From an uncultured Verrucomicrobiota bacterium (GTDB lineage: Bacteria > Verrucomicrobiota > Verrucomicrobiia > Opitutales > Opitutaceae), in contig CAIVDS010000058.1 of assembly GCA_903904685.1 (NCBI GenBank), forward strand, positions 62,001 to 126,000: 64,000 bases of DNA. The letters run 5' to 3'. The position numbers and the translations under genes were made by a program. Positions within the stretch are counted from its first letter, which is position 1, and the number at the start of each line of letters is the position of its first letter. The notes under the pieces were generated by a model. It was given only the letters and a program-made list of their open reading frames with translations. It was not told where the DNA came from and searched no databases. This document shows positions 1 to 9,170 of the stretch, piece by piece.

Positions 1-1866
1 CGGGCGCTCTCGCGCCGCATCGGGCTCTGCACGGCGTTTACGATGAACGTGATGTTGTTCACGCTGCCGGTGTATTTTGGAATGGAGAAGACCTTCGCAT
101 ATGCGCGGTTGTTCGGGACGCTTTCGATGGCGTTCGGCACGCTGAGCATGCTCGCCGGCGGCGGCTATTTTTTGAACAAGGCGGTGCGGGCGTTGCGTGA
201 GGGCGCGGTGCATATCGACCTGCCGATCGCGTTGGGAATCGTCGGTGCCTACACAGGCTCAATGCTCGGCTGGGTTAGCGGGAGGGAGGAGTATGTTTAC
301 TTCGATTTTGTGAGCACGTTCATCTTGCTTATGCTGGTGGGGCGCTGGGCGCAGGTGTTGGCGGTGGAGAAAAATCAACGGCGCTTGCTGAGCCAGCAAC
401 CGGTGCCGCCGAGCGTGCGGTTGATCGGGGCGGACGGAGCGACGGCAGAGGTCGCGCCGGAGCAGTTGCGGGTGGGGCAGCGGTTCGCGGTGGCGATTGG
501 GCACAACGTGCCAGTGGAGGCGCGGCTTGAAACGAACGAGGCGTCGATCGGATTGGCGTGGATCAACGGTGAGGCTGATGCGCGCGTTTTCCGGGCGGGC
601 CAACGGGTGCCGGCGGGTGCTCAGAATCTGACGCGTGGCTCGCTGGAGTTGACGGCGACGAGGGGGTGGGAGGGCTCGCTGCTCGCGGAATTATTGAAAC
701 CGGTCGTGCGCGAGGGCTCTAGGCACCGGCTGCTGGAGCGCGTGATCCAGGGATATCTTGTGTCTGTCATCGGCATCGCGGTGCTGGCTGGCGCGGGCTG
801 GTGGTGGGCGTCGGGCGACGTGGTGCGTACAGGCGCGGTCGTCACTGCGATTCTCGTGGTGTCGTGTCCGTGCGCGCTCGGTCTGGCGTTTCCGTTGATC
901 GAGGAATTGGCGAGCTTGGCGTTGCGACGGCGAGGGGTATTCGTGCGTGCGGGGGATCTTTGGCCGCGGATCGACCGTGTGCGGATGCTGGTTTTTGACA
1001 AGACTGGAACGCTCACGCCCGAGACGCCCGTTCTGCTCAACACAGGTGCGTTGGCCTCGCTGGACGACGCCGAGCGTGCGGCGCTGCTTGCGCTCGTGCA
1101 GGCTAGCGCGCATCCGCTCAGTCGGTCGTTGCACGAAAACCTACTCGTGTTCGGACGGGTCGATCCGCTGGCGGGCGAAGTGATTGAAACCATCGGTGCC
1201 GGTGTCGAACTGGGCGCATGGTCGTTGGGCCGCTCTGGCTGGAAGGATGCAGCAGGCGGGGAAGAGGCAGGCGTGGTATTCGCGCATGAGGGTCGAGTGT
1301 TGGTTCATTTCTTATTTGCGGAACGGGCCCGGGTGGACACGCGCGAGGAACTCGTAGCGCTGGAACGTCGTGGCCTGCACGTCCATGTGCTCAGCGGGGA
1401 CCGCCAGTCCAAGGTCGCCGCGTTGGCTGCCGATTTAGGTTTGCCGGAAGCCCGCGTGCTAGGCGGGCTTTCGCCGCAGGACAAGGCGCGCTGGCTCGAC
1501 GCCCACGGCGCGGATCAGGCGCTCATGCTTGGCGACGGGGCTAACGACAGCTTGGCGTTTGACCGTGCTCTCTGCCGCGGCACGCCGGCGATCCACCAAG
1601 GAGCGCTCGAACAGAAGGCGGATTTTTACTATCTTGGCCGCGGCATCGCTGGCATTCGCGCGCTTTTCGAGGTCAACGACGCCTGCCGCAATTCGCAGCG
1701 GATGCAGCTCGTGTTTATGGTGGCGTATAACGTTTTTGCGGTCGGTCTAGCGGTGATGGGGCGGATGAATCCGCTGGTCGCGGCCATTTTGATGCCGGTC
1801 AGCTCGCTGCTCACGCTGGTGCTCGTGTGGTGGGGGATGCGCTGCGTTGCAACGCCGAGGGAGTAA
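1..1866 (+). CDS. Heavy-metal (copper-type) P1B-ATPase, 5' end outside window
   Basis: An integral-membrane pump that couples ATP hydrolysis to transition-metal transport. The reading frame is open to base 1 (RALSRRIGLCTAF precedes the first ATG at 43), so the N-terminal metal-binding part lies upstream. Visible in order: paired membrane helices, an actuator domain, the metal-site helix with SCPCALGLAFP (CPC), the phosphorylation motif DKTGTLTPE, the hinge GDGAND, and two final helices. The CPC motif and overall layout suggest a Cu+ pump of the CopA/CcoI (FixI) type. A CcoI role in cytochrome cbb3 oxidase assembly cannot be tested because the upstream genes are not in view. The last 56 bases overlap the convergent AraC gene. 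Confidence 0.93.
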   Translation, partial: RALSRRIGLCTAFTMNVMLFTLPVYFGMEKTFAYARLFGTLSMAFGTLSMLAGGGYFLNKAVRALREGAVHIDLPIALGIVGAYTGSMLGWVSGREEYVYFDFVSTFILLMLVGRWAQVLAVEKNQRRLLSQQPVPPSVRLIGADGATAEVAPEQLRVGQRFAVAIGHNVPVEARLETNEASIGLAWINGEADARVFRAGQRVPAGAQNLTRGSLELTATRGWEGSLLAELLKPVVREGSRHRLLERVIQGYLVSVIGIAVLAGAGWWWASGDVVRTGAVVTAILVVSCPCALGLAFPLIEELASLALRRRGVFVRAGDLWPRIDRVRMLVFDKTGTLTPETPVLLNTGALASLDDAERAALLALVQASAHPLSRSLHENLLVFGRVDPLAGEVIETIGAGVELGAWSLGRSGWKDAAGGEEAGVVFAHEGRVLVHFLFAERARVDTREELVALERRGLHVHVLSGDRQSKVAALAADLGLPEARVLGGLSPQDKARWLDAHGADQALMLGDGANDSLAFDRALCRGTPAIHQGALEQKADFYYLGRGIAGIRALFEVNDACRNSQRMQLVFMVAYNVFAVGLAVMGRMNPLVAAILMPVSSLLTLVLVWWGMRCVATPRE

Positions 1867-2644
1867 CGCCCGTCTGCCGACGAAACCAGCGCGCGAAATA
1901 ACTCTGGTCTGGCAGACCTACAGCATCAGCGACACTGCCAACCTGCACGCCTTCGGAGAGCAGTTTTTTGGCCAGCGCGAGCCGGCGTTTGGCGCGATGC
2001 TGGCCGAGTGTGAGGCCGGTGTGGCGCTTGATGAGGCGGTTGAGATGGTCCCGCTGATAACCGCTTTGGGTGACGGTTTCCAAGAGCGGGGCGGAAGGTT
2101 CCAGCTTACCGACGAGTCCGATCAGGGCGCGGTTGCGCGGGTGATCGGGGAGGGCGGGGGCACGGTCCAGCCAGCCGGCCGAGCGCAGCAACATCATGAG
2201 GGTTTGCAGAATCACGACGGCGCTCTCGCAACGCGGTCCCTCGTGGGCGTCTTTGTGGAGTTTTACGAGTTGCGCGAGATTTTGCCGGACCTGCGATAGT
2301 TCCGACCGGCTCAGGCTGGTCACGGTGGCGTGGCGTTGTCGCGCCCCGCGGAAACGGAAATCGATCAGCAGGCAGAGAGGGGCCCGCCGGCCAAGGCGTT
2401 CAAACGAGTGGGAAACCCCCGGCGGCATCATCACGAGAGTGCCTGCCTCGACCCGCGCCCAGTGGTTTGCAAAGGTCTGCCGCCCGCCTCCGCTTAGATA
2501 AAGAATCGCCTGGCTCCATACGTGGCGGTGCTGGCTTACCGACGCCAATTCTGGCATATGTCCATGGGCTGCAAGCATAAGCACTTCAAGACCAGGAATG
2601 CGCAGGCGGGCGTTGTCGATAAGAAGTGAGCGGAATTCGCGCAT
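1811..2644 (-). CDS. AraC-family transcriptional regulator
   Basis: A 277-residue one-component regulator. The first ~130 residues look like a cupin sugar-sensing domain (HRHVWSQAILYLSGGG, then a GTLVMMPPGVSHSF stretch). The last ~100 residues are a double helix-turn-helix AraC domain ending with SYFARWFRRQTGVTPSALQ. It is divergent from the SDR gene, with an 88-bp gap that probably carries the control sites for the sugar cluster at 2733-6990, so it is the natural candidate regulator of that cluster. Its 3' end overlaps the P-type ATPase tail by 56 bp on the opposite strand. The inducer is not predictable from sequence. Confidence 0.88.
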   Translation of the reverse strand: MREFRSLLIDNARLRIPGLEVLMLAAHGHMPELASVSQHRHVWSQAILYLSGGGRQTFANHWARVEAGTLVMMPPGVSHSFERLGRRAPLCLLIDFRFRGARQRHATVTSLSRSELSQVRQNLAQLVKLHKDAHEGPRCESAVVILQTLMMLLRSAGWLDRAPALPDHPRNRALIGLVGKLEPSAPLLETVTQSGYQRDHLNRLIKRHTGLTLGQHRAKRRLALAKKLLSEGVQVGSVADAVGLPDQSYFARWFRRQTGVTPSALQRSASPTTRAPA

Positions 2645-2732
2645 TATTAGGACAGAACCTAAGTCGATTTTATGCTAATTTGCACCGACAAAATCCTCAC
2701 GTTTTTACGGTGGGGGGTGTAGAGTTGTTCCC

Positions 2733-3527
2733 ATGTCCGCTGCTTCACCTGTTATTCTTGTTACCGGCGCCGGCCGTGGTTTGGGCCGCGGCGTGGCCAT
2801 CCAACTCGCCGAGCAGGGCTGCTCCGTCGCCATTAATTTCGCCGGCAACCGCGCCGCCGCCGAGGAAACTGTTGTGCTGTGCCAGAAGGCTGCCGTCTCG
2901 TCCGCACAGAAATTCATCCCTGTGCAGGCCGACATCAGCTCGCCCGCCGACCGCCAGCGTCTAGTGGACGAAACCCTCGCCGGCTTTGGTCGTATCGATG
3001 CCCTCGTGAACAACGCCGGCGTCGCTCCCAAGGTTCGCGCCGACATCACCCAAGCCTCCATCGAATCCTTTGAGGAGATCATCCGCATCAATCTCCAAGG
3101 CCCGTATTTCCTCACCCAGCTCGTCGCTCGTCACTGGTTGGATAAAAAGCCCGAGCCCGCGCTCAAGGGCGGATTCAAGATCATCTTCGTCACCTCTATC
3201 TCCGCCGACACCGCATCGATCGCGCGCGGCGACTACTGCATCTCGAAGGCTGGTCTCGCGATGGCCGCCCAGCTCTGGGCCACGCGTCTCGCCGCAGAGG
3301 GCATTTTGGTTGTCGAGCTGCGCCCCGGCATCATGGCGACCGACATGACGACCGGCGTGAAGGGAAAATACGACGACCTCCTCGCGCAGGGTCTCGTTCC
3401 GCAGATGCGCTGGGGCACGCCGGAAGACGTTGGCCTCGCGGTCCGCTCCGTGATCGCCGGCGATTTTCCATTCTCGACGGGTGCGGTGATTCCCGTGGAT
3501 GGCGGTTTCAACCTGCGACGTCTGTAA
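2733..3527 (+). CDS. Short-chain dehydrogenase/reductase (SDR)
   Basis: A 264-residue classical SDR, an NAD(P)-dependent oxidoreductase with a Rossmann fold. It shows the cofactor loop TGAGRGLGRG near residue 11, the NNAGV motif, the catalytic YCISK (YxxxK) and the C-terminal PVDGG typical of the 3-oxoacyl-ACP reductase/sugar dehydrogenase group. It is first in a run of four same-strand genes (SDR, GH88-like hydrolase, sugar isomerase, Gfo/Idh/MocA), so a role in oxidising or reducing a sugar or uronate is more likely than fatty-acid synthesis. That substrate assignment is inference from context. It starts 88 bp from the divergent AraC gene. Confidence 0.88.
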   Translation: MSAASPVILVTGAGRGLGRGVAIQLAEQGCSVAINFAGNRAAAEETVVLCQKAAVSSAQKFIPVQADISSPADRQRLVDETLAGFGRIDALVNNAGVAPKVRADITQASIESFEEIIRINLQGPYFLTQLVARHWLDKKPEPALKGGFKIIFVTSISADTASIARGDYCISKAGLAMAAQLWATRLAAEGILVVELRPGIMATDMTTGVKGKYDDLLAQGLVPQMRWGTPEDVGLAVRSVIAGDFPFSTGAVIPVDGGFNLRRL

Positions 3528-3540
3528 TTTTCTAACTCCG

Positions 3541-4920
3541 ATGATCAAAATCGACTTCACCCTGACGCCCAAGGCTCTCCAGCCCGCCGTCGAGCGTCTC
3601 TTCTCCCTCTCTGCGCAAAAAATACACGCGCTTCAGAAGCGTTGGAACGCCAAGGACTGCACGCCCGTCTTCACCGTCGCCGGCAAATACACATCGCGCG
3701 GTTGGACCGAGTGGACTCAGGGCTTCCAGTTCGGTGCGGGCGTTCTCCAGTTTGACGCGACCGGGGATGCCAAGGCGCTTGAGATCGGCCGCGAAGGCAC
3801 GCGCAAACACATGGCCAGCCACGTGAGTCACATCGGTGTTCACGATCACGGTTTCAACAACGTCTCCACCTACGGCAACCTTCTCCGTCTCGCTCGCGAG
3901 GGGAAAATATCCGCCGACCAGGGCGAGGTCGATTTCTACGAACTCGCGCTGAAGGTCAGCGGTGCCGTCCAGGCCGCGCGCTGGACCGATCTGCCGGAAA
4001 ATCTCGGCTACATCTACTCCTTCAACGGACCGCACTCGCTCTTCGCCGACACCATCCGCTCGCTGCGAGTCCTCGCTGTCGGCCATCAACTCGGCCACAG
4101 CCTGATGGGCGAGCGTGATCGCAAGATTTCTCTCTTGGACCGCGTGTTTCAGCACGCCGAAACGACCGCCCGTTACAACGTCTATTTCGGCAAGGGCCGT
4201 GACTTCTACGACCTGCCCGGCCGCGTCGTGCATGAGTCGATCTTCAACCTGAACGACGGTTCCTATCGGTGCCCGAGCACGCAGCAGGGTTACACGCCGT
4301 TCTCCACATGGACGCGCGGCCTCGCCTGGATTCTCACCGGTTACGCCGAGCAGCTCGAGTTCCTCCAGACCCTCCCCGAGGCGTCCTTCAAGTCCCAGGG
4401 CGGCAAAAAGCAGGTTCTCGCCCGCTACCTCGAAGTAGCCGAAGCCACCGCCGAGTTCTTCATCAAATACACGCCCGTGGACGGCATTCCTTACTGGGAC
4501 ACCGGCGCGCCCGGCCTCGCCTATCACGGCGACTACCTCGACCGCGCATCCGAGCCATTCAACGCTTTTGAGCCGATTGACAGCTCTGCCGCCGCCATCG
4601 CCGCGCAGGGCTACATCCGCCTCGGAAATTATCTCAAGGCCAACAGGCAGGCCAAGAAGGGTGCGCGTTATCTTTCGACTGGGCTCACCATCGTGCAGAC
4701 GCTCTTCAGTGACAAATACCTGTCGCTCTCGCCGAAGCACGAAGGGTTGATCCTTCATTCGGTTTACCACCGTCCTAACGGCTGGGACCACATCCCGAAG
4801 GGCCGGAAGGTTCCCTGCGGCGAGTCCAGCATGTGGGGCGACTACCACGCCCGCGAACTTGCGCTCCTCCTCCTGCGCATGGCCCGCAACGAGCCCTACT
4901 ACACCTTTTTTCTGAAGTAA
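3541..4920 (+). CDS. GH88-like unsaturated glucuronyl hydrolase
   Basis: A 459-residue (alpha/alpha)6-barrel-type protein. GH88 enzymes hydrate the 4,5-unsaturated uronic acid left at the end of oligosaccharides by polysaccharide lyases. Family-like features are the HDHGF motif with a candidate catalytic Asp at ~102, the aromatic stretches FSTWTRGLAWILTGYAEQ and IPYWDTGAPG, and SSMWGDYHARELALLL near the C-terminus. There is no signal peptide, so it should act in the cytoplasm on imported oligosaccharides. The ATG at 3541, 13 bp after the SDR stop, gives the family-like N-terminus; an upstream in-frame extension to 3499 lies inside the SDR gene. Confidence 0.82.
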   Translation: MIKIDFTLTPKALQPAVERLFSLSAQKIHALQKRWNAKDCTPVFTVAGKYTSRGWTEWTQGFQFGAGVLQFDATGDAKALEIGREGTRKHMASHVSHIGVHDHGFNNVSTYGNLLRLAREGKISADQGEVDFYELALKVSGAVQAARWTDLPENLGYIYSFNGPHSLFADTIRSLRVLAVGHQLGHSLMGERDRKISLLDRVFQHAETTARYNVYFGKGRDFYDLPGRVVHESIFNLNDGSYRCPSTQQGYTPFSTWTRGLAWILTGYAEQLEFLQTLPEASFKSQGGKKQVLARYLEVAEATAEFFIKYTPVDGIPYWDTGAPGLAYHGDYLDRASEPFNAFEPIDSSAAAIAAQGYIRLGNYLKANRQAKKGARYLSTGLTIVQTLFSDKYLSLSPKHEGLILHSVYHRPNGWDHIPKGRKVPCGESSMWGDYHARELALLLLRMARNEPYYTFFLK

Positions 4921-4967
4921 CTCCCCGCACGCTCCAGCGTCGCTTCAACCATCAACCCCTCGCCGCC

Positions 4968-5798
4968 ATGACCGCCCCTCTGAAGGATTTTTCCAAGCTC
5001 TGTATCCACACCATCACGACCAAGCCATGGGCGTTGGACGAGGCCGTACATCACTATTCTGCGGAAGGCGTCAAAGGTATCACCGTGTGGCGTCAGGCAC
5101 TCGAAGGCCGCGACGTTAAGGCCTCCGGGCGGATGATCCGCGACAGCGGCATGGAAGTCGCCGCTCTGTGTCGCGGCGGCTTTTTCCCATCGACCACCGT
5201 CGAGGGTCGCGCCCTCGCGATCGACGAGAATCGCCGCTGCATCGACGAGGCCGCCGCCCTCGGAGCGCCCATGATCGTGCTCGTCTGCGGAGCCATCCCC
5301 GGCCTCTCGCTTTTTGAGTCCCGCCGCCAGATTGCCGACGGTCTGGCCGTGCTTGCGCCGCACGCCGCCGCCGCCGGCGTGAAGCTTGCCATCGAACCTC
5401 TCCACCCGATGTATGCCGACGACCGGTCCGCCGTGAACACCGTTGGCCAGGCCCGCGCTATCTGCAACGAACTCAACTCACCTTGGGTCGGCATCGCCAT
5501 CGACGTTTACCACGTCTGGTGGGACGACCGTCTCAAAGAAGAGATCGCCGCCTGCGGTCGCGAGAAGTCGATCTTCGGCTTCCACATCTGCGACTGGCGC
5601 ACCCCGACCGCCGATCTGCTCAATGATCGCGGTCTCATGGGGGAAGGTTGCATTCCCATCCGGCAGATTCGTGGCTGGGTCGAGCAGACCGGCTTCAATG
5701 GTTTCAACGAAGTCGAGATTTTTTCAAATCGCCTTTGGGCCAATGACCAGCACGAGTTCCTCCAATCTATCCAGCACGCCTACCTCGACCACGCTTGA
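4968..5798 (+). CDS. Sugar phosphate isomerase/epimerase (xylose isomerase-like TIM barrel)
   Basis: A 276-residue TIM barrel of the AP endonuclease 2 / xylose isomerase-like superfamily. Metal-ligand-like motifs at successive strand ends are visible: LAIEPLHP (Glu), [13 protein letters not shown] (Asp and His), IFGFHICDW (His) and FNEVEIFS (Glu). Such proteins isomerise or epimerise sugars or keto-acids. It sits between a GH88-like gene and a Gfo/Idh/MocA gene, so a step in uronate or modified-sugar breakdown is likely, but the substrate is unknown. The ATG at 4968 lies 47 bp after the upstream stop; the longer open frame overlaps the preceding gene and is not family-like. Confidence 0.82.
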   Translation: MTAPLKDFSKLCIHTITTKPWALDEAVHHYSAEGVKGITVWRQALEGRDVKASGRMIRDSGMEVAALCRGGFFPSTTVEGRALAIDENRRCIDEAAALGAPMIVLVCGAIPGLSLFESRRQIADGLAVLAPHAAAAGVKLAIEPLHPMYADDRSAVNTVGQARAICNELNSPWVGIAIDVYHVWWDDRLKEEIAACGREKSIFGFHICDWRTPTADLLNDRGLMGEGCIPIRQIRGWVEQTGFNGFNEVEIFSNRLWANDQHEFLQSIQHAYLDHA

Positions 5799-5841
5799 TT
5801 TGCCCTATTTCGCCAATCCAACTTCCGCTCACACCCTTTCC

Positions 5842-6990
5842 ATGAAAGAACACACCATCGGCATAATCATGAACGGCGTCACCGGACGCATGGGCACCAA
5901 TCAGCACTTGGTCCGCTCCATCCTTGCCATTCGCAAGCAGGGCGGCGTCAAGCTCGCCAACGGCGACGTCATCATGCCCGACCCCATCCTTGTCGGACGC
6001 AACCTCGACAAGCTCAAGGTTCTCGCCTCGACCCACGGCGTCGCCCGCGTCACCACCGACGTGGAAGCCGCGCTGAAAGATCCGTTCAACAAGATCTACT
6101 TCGACTCGCAGACCACCGACCGCCGCGCCGAAGGCGTGCGCAAGGCCATCAAGGCCGGCATGGCCGTCTACTGCGAGAAACCCACCGCCGTGGACACCGC
6201 CACCGCGCTCGCCCTCTACAACGAGTGCAAGGCCGCCGGCATCAAGAACGGTGTCGTGCAGGACAAACTCTGGCTGCCCGGCCTGATGAAGCTCAAGCTC
6301 CTCATCGACTCCGGCTTCTTTGGCAAGATCCTCTCCGTGCGCGGCGAGTTCGGCTACTGGGTGTTCGAAGGGGACCTCCAGCCCGCCCAGCGCCCCTCGT
6401 GGAACTACCGCAAGGAAGACGGCGGCGGCATGATCATCGACATGCTCTGCCACTGGCGCTACGTGATCGACAACCTCTTCGGCAACGTCACCGCCGTCTC
6501 TTGCCTCGGCACCACCCACGTCGAAAAACGCTTCGACGAACAGGGCAAGGCCTACAAGTGCACCGCCGACGACTCCGCCTACTCAACCTTCGAGACGGAC
6601 CAAGGCATCACCCTTCATTTCAACAGTTCGTGGACGACCCGCGTCCGCCGCGACGACCTCCTCACGCTGCACGTTGACGGCACCAAGGGCTCGGCCGTCG
6701 CCGGCCTGCGCGAGTGCTGGACGCAGCGCGCCGAGAATACTCCGCGCGCCACGTGGAATCCCGACATTCCCCAGCCGATCAACTTCGCCGAAGGCTGGCA
6801 GAAGGTTCCCGAATATGCGAATTTTGACAATGCGTTCAAAGTGCAGTGGGAGCTTTTCCTGAAGCATGTCGTCAACGACGAGCCCTTCCGCTGGACGCTG
6901 CTCGAGGGCGCCAAGGGCGTGCAGCTCGCCGAAGCCGGCCTCGACTCCTCCGCCAAACGCGCATGGGTCAACCTGACGAAGATTGGGTAG
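5842..6990 (+). CDS. Gfo/Idh/MocA family oxidoreductase
   Basis: A 382-residue NAD(P)-dependent sugar dehydrogenase-type protein. It has an N-terminal Rossmann fold starting [12 protein letters not shown], the family signature CEKP near residue 112, and a C-terminal GFO-type domain with [17 protein letters not shown]. It is the last gene of the AraC-linked cluster, starting 43 bp after the isomerase. The glycine pattern near the N-terminus is unusual for the family (MNGVTGRMG rather than GxGxxG). The substrate is unknown; Gfo/Idh/MocA and TIM-barrel isomerase pairs are typical of modified-sugar pathways. It converges on the sigma-factor gene with a 26-bp gap. Confidence 0.85.
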   Translation: MKEHTIGIIMNGVTGRMGTNQHLVRSILAIRKQGGVKLANGDVIMPDPILVGRNLDKLKVLASTHGVARVTTDVEAALKDPFNKIYFDSQTTDRRAEGVRKAIKAGMAVYCEKPTAVDTATALALYNECKAAGIKNGVVQDKLWLPGLMKLKLLIDSGFFGKILSVRGEFGYWVFEGDLQPAQRPSWNYRKEDGGGMIIDMLCHWRYVIDNLFGNVTAVSCLGTTHVEKRFDEQGKAYKCTADDSAYSTFETDQGITLHFNSSWTTRVRRDDLLTLHVDGTKGSAVAGLRECWTQRAENTPRATWNPDIPQPINFAEGWQKVPEYANFDNAFKVQWELFLKHVVNDEPFRWTLLEGAKGVQLAEAGLDSSAKRAWVNLTKIG

Positions 6991-7016
6991 TCGGTTCAGA
7001 TGAGAGAAGGACTAAC

Positions 7017-8090
7017 TCAGTAGCGTTCGGCCTTGGAAACTTTGGTTTTCATGAACTCGCGGATCACCTCATGGCGGGCGCGGACTTGATCTTCAATTTC
7101 GATCTCCTCGATTGAGCGCTGGTGCTCGTGGCTGGCTAGCGCTTTCCGCATCTTGGAGAGGGCGATGTTCTGGAGCTGGCGCACACGCTCACGGGTGACA
7201 CGGAATTTTCGGCCGACTTCTTCGAGCGTGAGCTCATCGTAGCCATCGAGTCCGAACCGAAACTTGATGATTTCAGCCTCACGCGGATCGAGGTCGGAGA
7301 TCATCGAATAGAGGTCGGAGTTGTGTGTTTTTTCACGCAGCGTTTCAAACGGGCTGGTGGCATTTTCGTCGCCGACCATCTCGCCAAATGTCGACGAGTC
7401 GCCGTCCTGCCCGACAGGGGCGTCGAGCGACGCCGGGCGTACGCTCACCGATTTGAGGTGGGCGACCTTGGCGGTGGGAATCTGAAGTTCGATAGCGATT
7501 TCTTCATCTGTAGGCTCGCGGCCGAGTTCTTCGGTCAAGGCCATCGCCGTGCGGCGCAGCTTCGAGATCTTATCAACCAAATGTACAGGCAGACGGATCG
7601 TCTTTGATTGGTTGGCGAGGGCGCGTTTGATGGACTGCTTGATCCACCAGGCGGCGTAGGTGGAAAGCTTGCCGCCCTTGGTCGGGTCAAAGCGTTCAAC
7701 CGCCTTGATTAGCCCGATGTTGCCTTCCGAAATGAGATCCAGCAACGGAAGGCCAAAATCCTTGTAGTCCATCGCTATTTTGACGACGAGCCGCAGGTTG
7801 GCCGAGATCATGTGGTCTCGCGCGGCCTTGTCGCCTTTTTGAATGCGTTTGGCCAAGGTGACTTCCTCGGCGGGAGTAAGGAGCGCGGTTTTACCAATTT
7901 CCTGCAGGTAAAGCTGGAGGTTGCTGCGCTCAGACGGTCCGGTGTCACGTTCGCGTTGAGCGGGTTCGTTTTTCTCCAGAAAGGAAGGAGGTGCCTCGAG
8001 CTCGGATGCGGCAACCGAAGCCGGTGCGATAGGCGTCTCGTTTTCATCGTTTTCCGAGAATTTTCTAGAGGATTTTGTTTTGGGGGACAT
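7017..8090 (-). CDS. RNA polymerase sigma-70 family factor (RpoD/group 2 type)
   Basis: A 357-residue sigma factor. After a low-complexity acidic N-terminus (no region 1.1) come region 1.2 (LYLQEIGKTALLTPAEEV), region 2 with NLRLVVKIA and the -10 recognition helix (STYAAWWIKQSIKRAL), region 3, and region 4 with LTLEEVGRKFRVTRERVRQ for -35 binding. The complete region 2 and 4 sequences show it reads standard -35/-10 promoters. The short length and missing region 1.1 favour a group 2 (RpoS/SigB-like) factor over the housekeeping RpoD, though some phyla have short primary factors. It is followed upstream by a 462-bp non-coding stretch. Confidence 0.93.
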   Translation of the reverse strand: MSPKTKSSRKFSENDENETPIAPASVAASELEAPPSFLEKNEPAQRERDTGPSERSNLQLYLQEIGKTALLTPAEEVTLAKRIQKGDKAARDHMISANLRLVVKIAMDYKDFGLPLLDLISEGNIGLIKAVERFDPTKGGKLSTYAAWWIKQSIKRALANQSKTIRLPVHLVDKISKLRRTAMALTEELGREPTDEEIAIELQIPTAKVAHLKSVSVRPASLDAPVGQDGDSSTFGEMVGDENATSPFETLREKTHNSDLYSMISDLDPREAEIIKFRFGLDGYDELTLEEVGRKFRVTRERVRQLQNIALSKMRKALASHEHQRSIEEIEIEDQVRARHEVIREFMKTKVSKAERY

Positions 8091-8552
8091 GACCGTAAGT
8101 GGGTTGGATATGTGTTTGGTCTAAAACTTCTCGAAATGTGAATCCTAGGCGGAACGATTGTAGTGATTGGACAGATATGAGCTTGAATCGTTCCACATTA
8201 GGCAAACGGTCAACTACTGGGGACTGGATGGAAACGGGTAAAGCACTGCGCCTTTTTGACTCGTTCTTAGCTAAGGAGTCTCTAAAAATGCCACAGCAAT
8301 CAGTGGATAATGACTTGGGCTCGCACAGCTCCCGATATCCTCAATGAGCATCTGTTCGGTCACGCCTCGTAACGTCGATCGGATCAGTAACAAAAATGGA
8401 TTGGTATCGTTGGTGATAGCAGTTTGAACCTCAATAACATATCGGCGTGTTTTAAAACACTTTTGCCTGCATGCCGTGTAGGTGCGAGTGTTGGCGAGTG
8501 ACGATTCGTCCGCTTGTTGGCGCTTACGGCTACGAGTAGGGGGCAAAGCGCG
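8091..8552. other. 462-bp intergenic region without a recognised gene
   Basis: This stretch between the sigma-factor start and the lutC stop is visibly poorer in GC than its surroundings. It contains a perfect 14-bp palindrome, GTGTTTTAAAACAC, at 8447-8460. A 91-codon minus-strand frame (8271-8546) has no recognisable family and no obvious ribosome site; it could be decayed coding sequence. The sigma-factor promoter should lie at the left end. I see no tRNA or convincing small RNA. Confidence 0.5.
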
Positions 8553-9170
8553 TTAGCCTTCGACAAGAAGCGCAGCCTGCTGGCCCGGGCCATGTACGCC
8601 TTCGATGAGGATGCCTTCGACATCGGCGGTTTTGGAGGGGCCGGTACAGAAGATGATGTTGGGATCGTCGGCCAGCGCGGTGACGGCATGCTGCAGGTCG
8701 GCGAAAATTGTCCCGCGGATCAGCACCGCCACATGCACCCATGGTGCGAGGGCGGCGAGTCGGCTGGAGGTGGTCTTGTCGGTGAGGATGAGCGACCCGG
8801 TTTCGGCGACCGCTCCGGCGGCGCGCGTGATGCCGAACTGGTAGTCGTCCACGCGCGTCCGGTCGAAAGTCGTCTCCACCGTGAAGGTCGCGGGAAACGC
8901 GTCCTTCAACGAGGCCCACAACGCGGGGTCACAGTAGCCATGACGCCAGCCCTGGCCGTCGAGCCAGGTGACGAGCGCGGCGAGGCTTTCGAACGAGACG
9001 CCGTTGACGAGTTTGAGGCGCTCGCAGAAGAGCGGCCACGCATCGACGGTGCCTCGCAGGGTGCGCATGGCGATGAGTTCGTTATCCCAGTCGGGCAGGG
9101 GGGCGCGTTTTTCGAGCGGCGCGAGGGCGCCGCGCACACGGGAGAGAATGGCTTCGCGGTTGGCGCTCAT
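8553..9170 (-). CDS. lutC: L-lactate utilisation protein LutC (LUD domain)
   Basis: A 205-residue LUD-domain protein, the third subunit of the LutABC iron-sulfur complex that oxidises L-lactate to pyruvate in the cytoplasm. It begins MSANREAILSRVRGALAP and contains the conserved GITRAAGAVAETGSLIL stretch and the C-terminal VHGPGQ motif. Its ATG overlaps the lutB stop by 4 bp (ATGA), indicating translational coupling. It is the last gene of the minus-strand deoxyhexose operon; lactate made from lactaldehyde by RhaEW would be its substrate. Confidence 0.92.
   Translation of the reverse strand: MSANREAILSRVRGALAPLEKRAPLPDWDNELIAMRTLRGTVDAWPLFCERLKLVNGVSFESLAALVTWLDGQGWRHGYCDPALWASLKDAFPATFTVETTFDRTRVDDYQFGITRAAGAVAETGSLILTDKTTSSRLAALAPWVHVAVLIRGTIFADLQHAVTALADDPNIIFCTGPSKTADVEGILIEGVHGPGQQAALLVEG

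Noticed and set aside
3532-4848. 438-codon minus-strand frame opposite the GH88-like gene
   Set aside because: No family motif and typical antisense composition.
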